In this document: piece by piece, positions 60,648 through 64,000 of the stretch
Position numbering within the stretch: position 1 is the first letter of the stretch
Layout of the letters: every line of letters begins with the position of its first letter
From: Megamerina dolium
Lineage: Eukaryota; Arthropoda; Insecta; Diptera; Megamerinidae
DNA: 64,000 nucleotides
Direction of reading: 5' to 3'
NCBI GenBank assembly: GCA_963854835.1
Contig: OY978527.1
Location: 39,878,040 to 39,942,039, forward strand
Made by a program: the position numbers and the translations under genes
Notes under the pieces: generated by a model
The model's input: only the letters and a program-made list of their open reading frames with translations
What the model was told of the DNA's origin: nothing
Databases searched by the model: none

Positions 60648-63581
60648 ATGGTGAAAATTGACCAACTAAAAGTGGACCAGCTTAAAAAGCTGTTGGTAGA
60701 GATGAACCTATCGTCATCAGGTGCAAAGGCGGAACTGCTGGTGAGGCTGAGGAAAGCCATGGAGGCTAAGGGAATTAATGTAGAAGAACATGAGTTCTTT
60801 GAGGAAGACGATATACATGCAGTTGTGCACGCCGAGGAAGAGAGCAAGGTAGATTCGAGTGGTCAACTCATGGAATTTATGAAATCCATGATGCAACAGC
60901 AGCAGCAGCAACTGCAAGGAATTAATGCGAAGTTACAAGAACATTCGGCTGAATTGCGTACGGAAATTCAAGGAAATGCGTCTCGCATTGACTCCAAGCT
61001 TCAAGAACATTCGGTACGCCAAGAGGGCGTTATTAGTGAATTGCGTATGGAAATTCAAGAACATTCGGCTCGACAAGAACACGTCATCGAAAATCTACAG
61101 AAAGGAATTGAACTTAGATTTCAGGAAATTTCCGGAGCTATTAATGACAAAGTCACAGAGCTGAAAGAACACGTGGATGAGTTGGATGATAAGCTGAAGG
61201 AACATCTCGACGACTGGGAAGACAAGTTCGAGAAATTACAGCACGAACTCAATCAACTAAAAATAAATGGAACAGCCACATCAGTGATTAGAGATTCAAG
61301 TACAATCAAATTAAAGCCACCAACATTTGACGGAAGCACGCCATTCAATATCTTCAAGCTTCAATTCGAGACAACAGCTTCGAAGAATCAATGGGATGAT
61401 AGCGACAAGACTGCTGCTTTAATAGTCGCATTAAAAGGTAATGCTTCCGAGGTGTTACAGATGGTTCCAGAGAAAGATCGTGGTAGCTACCAGTCACTGA
61501 TGGACACCCTCCAGCGGAAATATGGAAATGAATACAAGAGTCAATTACATCGTGTGGAATTGAGATCGCGAGTGCAACGGAGTAATGAGAGCCTTCAGGA
61601 ATTCGCTTCCGATATTGAGCGCTTATGTCATCTAGCGTTCTCCAGTAATTCGGAAGAGTTCGTCGAAAAAATAAAAATAGAGGCATTCATAGATGGCATA
61701 CGTGATGGAGAGACAAAGCGTGCCCTAGTCATGTCACCCAGGAATACTTATGCCGAAACAGTCAGTAGCGCTTTGACATATGAAGCCGCCAGCTTAATGT
61801 GTCGACCAGTGCCAGGAGTACACAAACTAGAGGGGAAAACATCACATCTGGTTGAAGCAGTGCGTCAGGCAGTAAAATCAGTAGTTCAGCCTGAAGTAAG
61901 AGCAGGTCGACGCGAAAACAGATTTAATGGAAAGTGCTTCATTTGCGACAAAAGAGGGCATATAGCGCGTGATTGCAATCAATCGAGTATGAAGCCTAAA
62001 GGAAGAACAAGGAATCAACACAAAAATAAATTTACCGGTAAGTGCTTCATATGCCATCGAAGAGGACACATGGCGCGTAATTGTCGGCTACGACGCAAGC
62101 AACAAAGATCGAATTCACCAGGACAACGAAAGGAAGATCGTGATGTCATTCATCGTGGTAAAGCTGTTACTCCATATCATCGTACTTGCACCGTAGATAG
62201 TAAACATTGTTCTCGGGTAGGAAGCCAGAATCACATTGTTAACCTACAACTTACGAATGTATTATCGGAAGAGTCATGGACAACCGAACGAGTTCAAGAA
62301 GATCAACGGAACGACCCAGATCTCGCAAAGATTATGGAATACAAGGAGCAGGGCATACGTCCAGATTGGCAAGAAATGGCTAATGAGAGTCCAATAGCAA
62401 AGGCATACTGGGCGCAGTGGCAAAGCCTGCACTTACGAGACGGATGTTTATTCCGAACATGGGAAAGTGAAGATGGAAAAATCACTTATGATCTGCTAGT
62501 GGTACCCAAGGCAAGAATAAATGAAGTGATAGCTGAGTATCACAATGCCTCCAGTGGAGGGCATTTGGGAATCACCAAAACCGTCGAGAAAATAAAGAAA
62601 CGATTTTATTGGGTTGGATGTCATGACCATGTCGCTGATTGGATTCGGAAGTGTAAGCAATGTGCAATGGCCAAAGGTCCCACTAAGAAAAGTCGAGGTA
62701 AGATGCACCAATACACCGTGGGTGCTCCATTTGAGCGAATTGCTATGGACATAGCTGGGCCATTTCCAATAAGCAACGCAGGAAACAAGTATGTTCTGGT
62801 GGTTATAGATTACTTCAGTAAATGGCCTGAAGTATACCCCATTCCAAATCAAGAAGCTAGTACAGTTGCGGATGTATTCGTCAACCAATGGGTTACTCGT
62901 TTTGGTGTACCGATGGAGTTACACTCAGACCAAGGTCGAAATTTCGAATCAGTTGTATTCCAAGAGATATGCCGTATGCTGGGTATATACAAAACTCGTA
63001 CAACACCTTTGCATCCACAATCTGATGGCATGGTAGAACGATTTAACCGTACCTTGGAGGAATATTTGAGAAAAGTCGTAGATAAATACCAAAGAGACTG
63101 GGATGTACATATACCAATGTTCCTCATGGCATATAGATGCGCACAACATGATACGACGGCTACTACACCGGCAATGGCAATTTTTGGAAACGAGTTAAGA
63201 CTGCCAGCTGATTTAAAATTTGGAGTTGTAACACCAACGAGATCAACCGAAGGAAATTATACTAGCGAAAAGCGGGAACAGTTGAATGAAGTACATCAGT
63301 TCATCAGAGAGCGGTCGCAGATGATAAGCGATAAGATGAAGGCCAGGTATGACTTGAAAGCAAATTCAAAAGGGTTCTATGAAGGAGAGCTTGTAATGCT
63401 TCATAATCCACAACGAAAGAAAGGCCTGTCCCCTAAACTACAGACTCATTGGGAAGGACCATATGAGATTATAGCAAAGATAAATGACGTAGTGTATCGC
63501 ATTCAACGTGCCTGGAATAAAAGAGCAAAGTTTAAAGTAGTGCACTTGGAGCGACTTGCGCCATATCGAGGGGAAGTATAA
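60648..63581 (+). CDS. Gag-integrase fusion polyprotein, 977 residues
   Basis: One uninterrupted frame. Residues 5-40 look like a SAP motif (LKVDQLKKLLVEMNLSSSGA). A long coiled coil with repeated QEHS units fills about 70-205. A capsid-like Gag domain follows (about 215-410). Two CCHC zinc knuckles are at Cys430-Cys433-His438-Cys443 and Cys466-Cys469-His474-Cys479. From about 540 on the sequence is integrase: a zinc-binding HHCC (His632, His639, Cys669, Cys672) and a DDE core with Asp701, Asp761 and Glu797 (35 residues between the last two). A C-terminal domain with the HWEGPYEII region ends the frame. Protease, reverse transcriptase and RNase H are absent: about 60 residues separate the second knuckle from pre-integrase sequence. 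No stop or frameshift marks the join, so the deletion kept the frame. No envelope gene. Confidence 0.93.
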   Translation: MVKIDQLKVDQLKKLLVEMNLSSSGAKAELLVRLRKAMEAKGINVEEHEFFEEDDIHAVVHAEEESKVDSSGQLMEFMKSMMQQQQQQLQGINAKLQEHSAELRTEIQGNASRIDSKLQEHSVRQEGVISELRMEIQEHSARQEHVIENLQKGIELRFQEISGAINDKVTELKEHVDELDDKLKEHLDDWEDKFEKLQHELNQLKINGTATSVIRDSSTIKLKPPTFDGSTPFNIFKLQFETTASKNQWDDSDKTAALIVALKGNASEVLQMVPEKDRGSYQSLMDTLQRKYGNEYKSQLHRVELRSRVQRSNESLQEFASDIERLCHLAFSSNSEEFVEKIKIEAFIDGIRDGETKRALVMSPRNTYAETVSSALTYEAASLMCRPVPGVHKLEGKTSHLVEAVRQAVKSVVQPEVRAGRRENRFNGKCFICDKRGHIARDCNQSSMKPKGRTRNQHKNKFTGKCFICHRRGHMARNCRLRRKQQRSNSPGQRKEDRDVIHRGKAVTPYHRTCTVDSKHCSRVGSQNHIVNLQLTNVLSEESWTTERVQEDQRNDPDLAKIMEYKEQGIRPDWQEMANESPIAKAYWAQWQSLHLRDGCLFRTWESEDGKITYDLLVVPKARINEVIAEYHNASSGGHLGITKTVEKIKKRFYWVGCHDHVADWIRKCKQCAMAKGPTKKSRGKMHQYTVGAPFERIAMDIAGPFPISNAGNKYVLVVIDYFSKWPEVYPIPNQEASTVADVFVNQWVTRFGVPMELHSDQGRNFESVVFQEICRMLGIYKTRTTPLHPQSDGMVERFNRTLEEYLRKVVDKYQRDWDVHIPMFLMAYRCAQHDTTATTPAMAIFGNELRLPADLKFGVVTPTRSTEGNYTSEKREQLNEVHQFIRERSQMISDKMKARYDLKANSKGFYEGELVMLHNPQRKKGLSPKLQTHWEGPYEIIAKINDVVYRIQRAWNKRAKFKVVHLERLAPYRGEV

Positions 63582-63602
63582 AAACTTGTTCGGGACGAAC
63601 AA

Positions 63603-63619
63603 GGTTAAGAGGAGGGCAG
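63603..63619 (+). other. Polypurine tract
   Basis: GGTTAAGAGGAGGGCAG immediately precedes the 3' LTR, as needed for plus-strand priming. It is purine-rich with two T and one C. Confidence 0.7.
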
Positions 63620-64000
63620 TGTAACGAGTATCGATAGTTGATTACTCATCACTATTGTGACTGACTCTATTGGCAGCATCGAAACGAATGTCAACAAAAA
63701 GAAATAAGCGATAACCAGAACAAGCCAACGAGAAAGGAAGAGAAGAATCTCGATAAAGGAAGATTCTGGGGTGTTGCCAACAGAGTATAAATAGAGCCAG
63801 TGTTGAGAAGAAAAATCAATCTACTTCCGAACGTGATTGCGAAAACATTGATACGGAGGCAAAAGTTGCAAGTACATTTAAGTGTTATAGTAAATAGTTG
63901 ATTGTAAATAGAGATTATTAAATAAATTGTTGCTGTATATAGTTGTATAAAATAAGTGTTGCAGTTATCATTAACAGAATCCAGTGATCGAACAAGGTAA
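63620..64000 (+). repeat. 3' long terminal repeat, cut by window end
   Basis: Colinear with 60198-60578 over 381 bases with a single visible difference. About 40 further bases would lie beyond the window, so the target-site duplication cannot be checked. Confidence 0.92.

Larger units (their letters stand above)
60198..64000 (+). mobile_element. LTR retrotransposon (Ty3/gypsy group), internally deleted, young
   Basis: Element with 5' LTR 60198-60618, primer-binding site, one frame (60648-63581), polypurine tract and 3' LTR from 63620, cut by the window end after 381 of an expected 421 bases. The LTRs begin TGTAACGAG and end in CA. In the 381 positions that can be compared I see one difference (G at 60242, A at 63664) and no indel. 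The internal part is about 3.0 kb, where a full element of this group would carry protease, reverse transcriptase and RNase H as well. The integrase type places it in the Ty3/gypsy group. A tRNA-Leu primer is, from memory, also used by the mdg3/micropia lineage. Confidence 0.9.

Noticed and set aside
62496..63149. Minus-strand frames opposite the integrase region
   Set aside because: They overlap a complete, motif-rich plus-strand frame and show no domain of their own.

Overview
This is a gene-sparse, AT-rich stretch of a higher fly genome. The protein-coding genes match Drosophila orthologues exon by exon: Tma7, ribokinase, the sesB/Ant2 ADP/ATP translocase tandem, an RNF185-type ubiquitin ligase, cabeza/FUS, Got1, UQCRB and PIG-Q. 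From memory, the Drosophila counterparts all lie on Muller element A, so the window may be a syntenic block. The repeat content (several mariner families, Tc1 copies, jockey-like LINEs and a tRNA-derived SINE) is closest to what I associate with true fruit flies (Tephritidae). That family assignment is inference.

Layout. 1-8.8 kb has no genes, only decayed mariner copies, a LINE fragment and two short inverted-repeat elements. 8.9-10.7 kb holds Tma7 (+) tail to tail with ribokinase (-). 11.5-15.2 kb is a nest: a SINE, then a large tandem-repeat element split by a Tc1 transposon with an open transposase frame. 15.2-28 kb is repeat debris plus a second Tc1 copy, broken, on the other strand. 28.0-32.6 kb carries sesB and Ant2 in tandem. 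32.8-34.05 kb is an inverted second copy of the tandem-repeat element, and 37.4-38.6 kb is a probable non-autonomous DNA transposon. 41.1-42.05 kb is the RNF185-like gene. 43-46.8 kb is LINE and mariner debris. 47.3-53.5 kb is cabeza (-), six exons, with SINE and LINE insertions in its largest intron. 55.4-57.5 kb is Got1 (+), whose last intron contains the complete UQCRB gene (-). 57.8-59.8 kb is PIG-Q (-), eight exons. 60.2-64.0 kb is a young LTR retrotransposon, cut by the window end, whose only frame joins Gag directly to integrase.

How the genes relate. Several act in core housekeeping: ADP/ATP exchange and complex III in mitochondria, GPI-anchor synthesis and ER quality control at the ER, Golgi trafficking, ribose salvage and RNA binding. 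I see no operon-like logic beyond the sesB/Ant2 duplication and the nesting of UQCRB. The least ordinary items are the Gag-integrase element (no protease, reverse transcriptase or RNase H, with LTRs differing at one visible base), the Tc1 element with two direct repeats in each inverted terminus, a SINE family present about seven times, and several short inverted-repeat elements. All exon boundaries were read by eye from splice sites, reading phase and remembered family sequence; no alignment was run.
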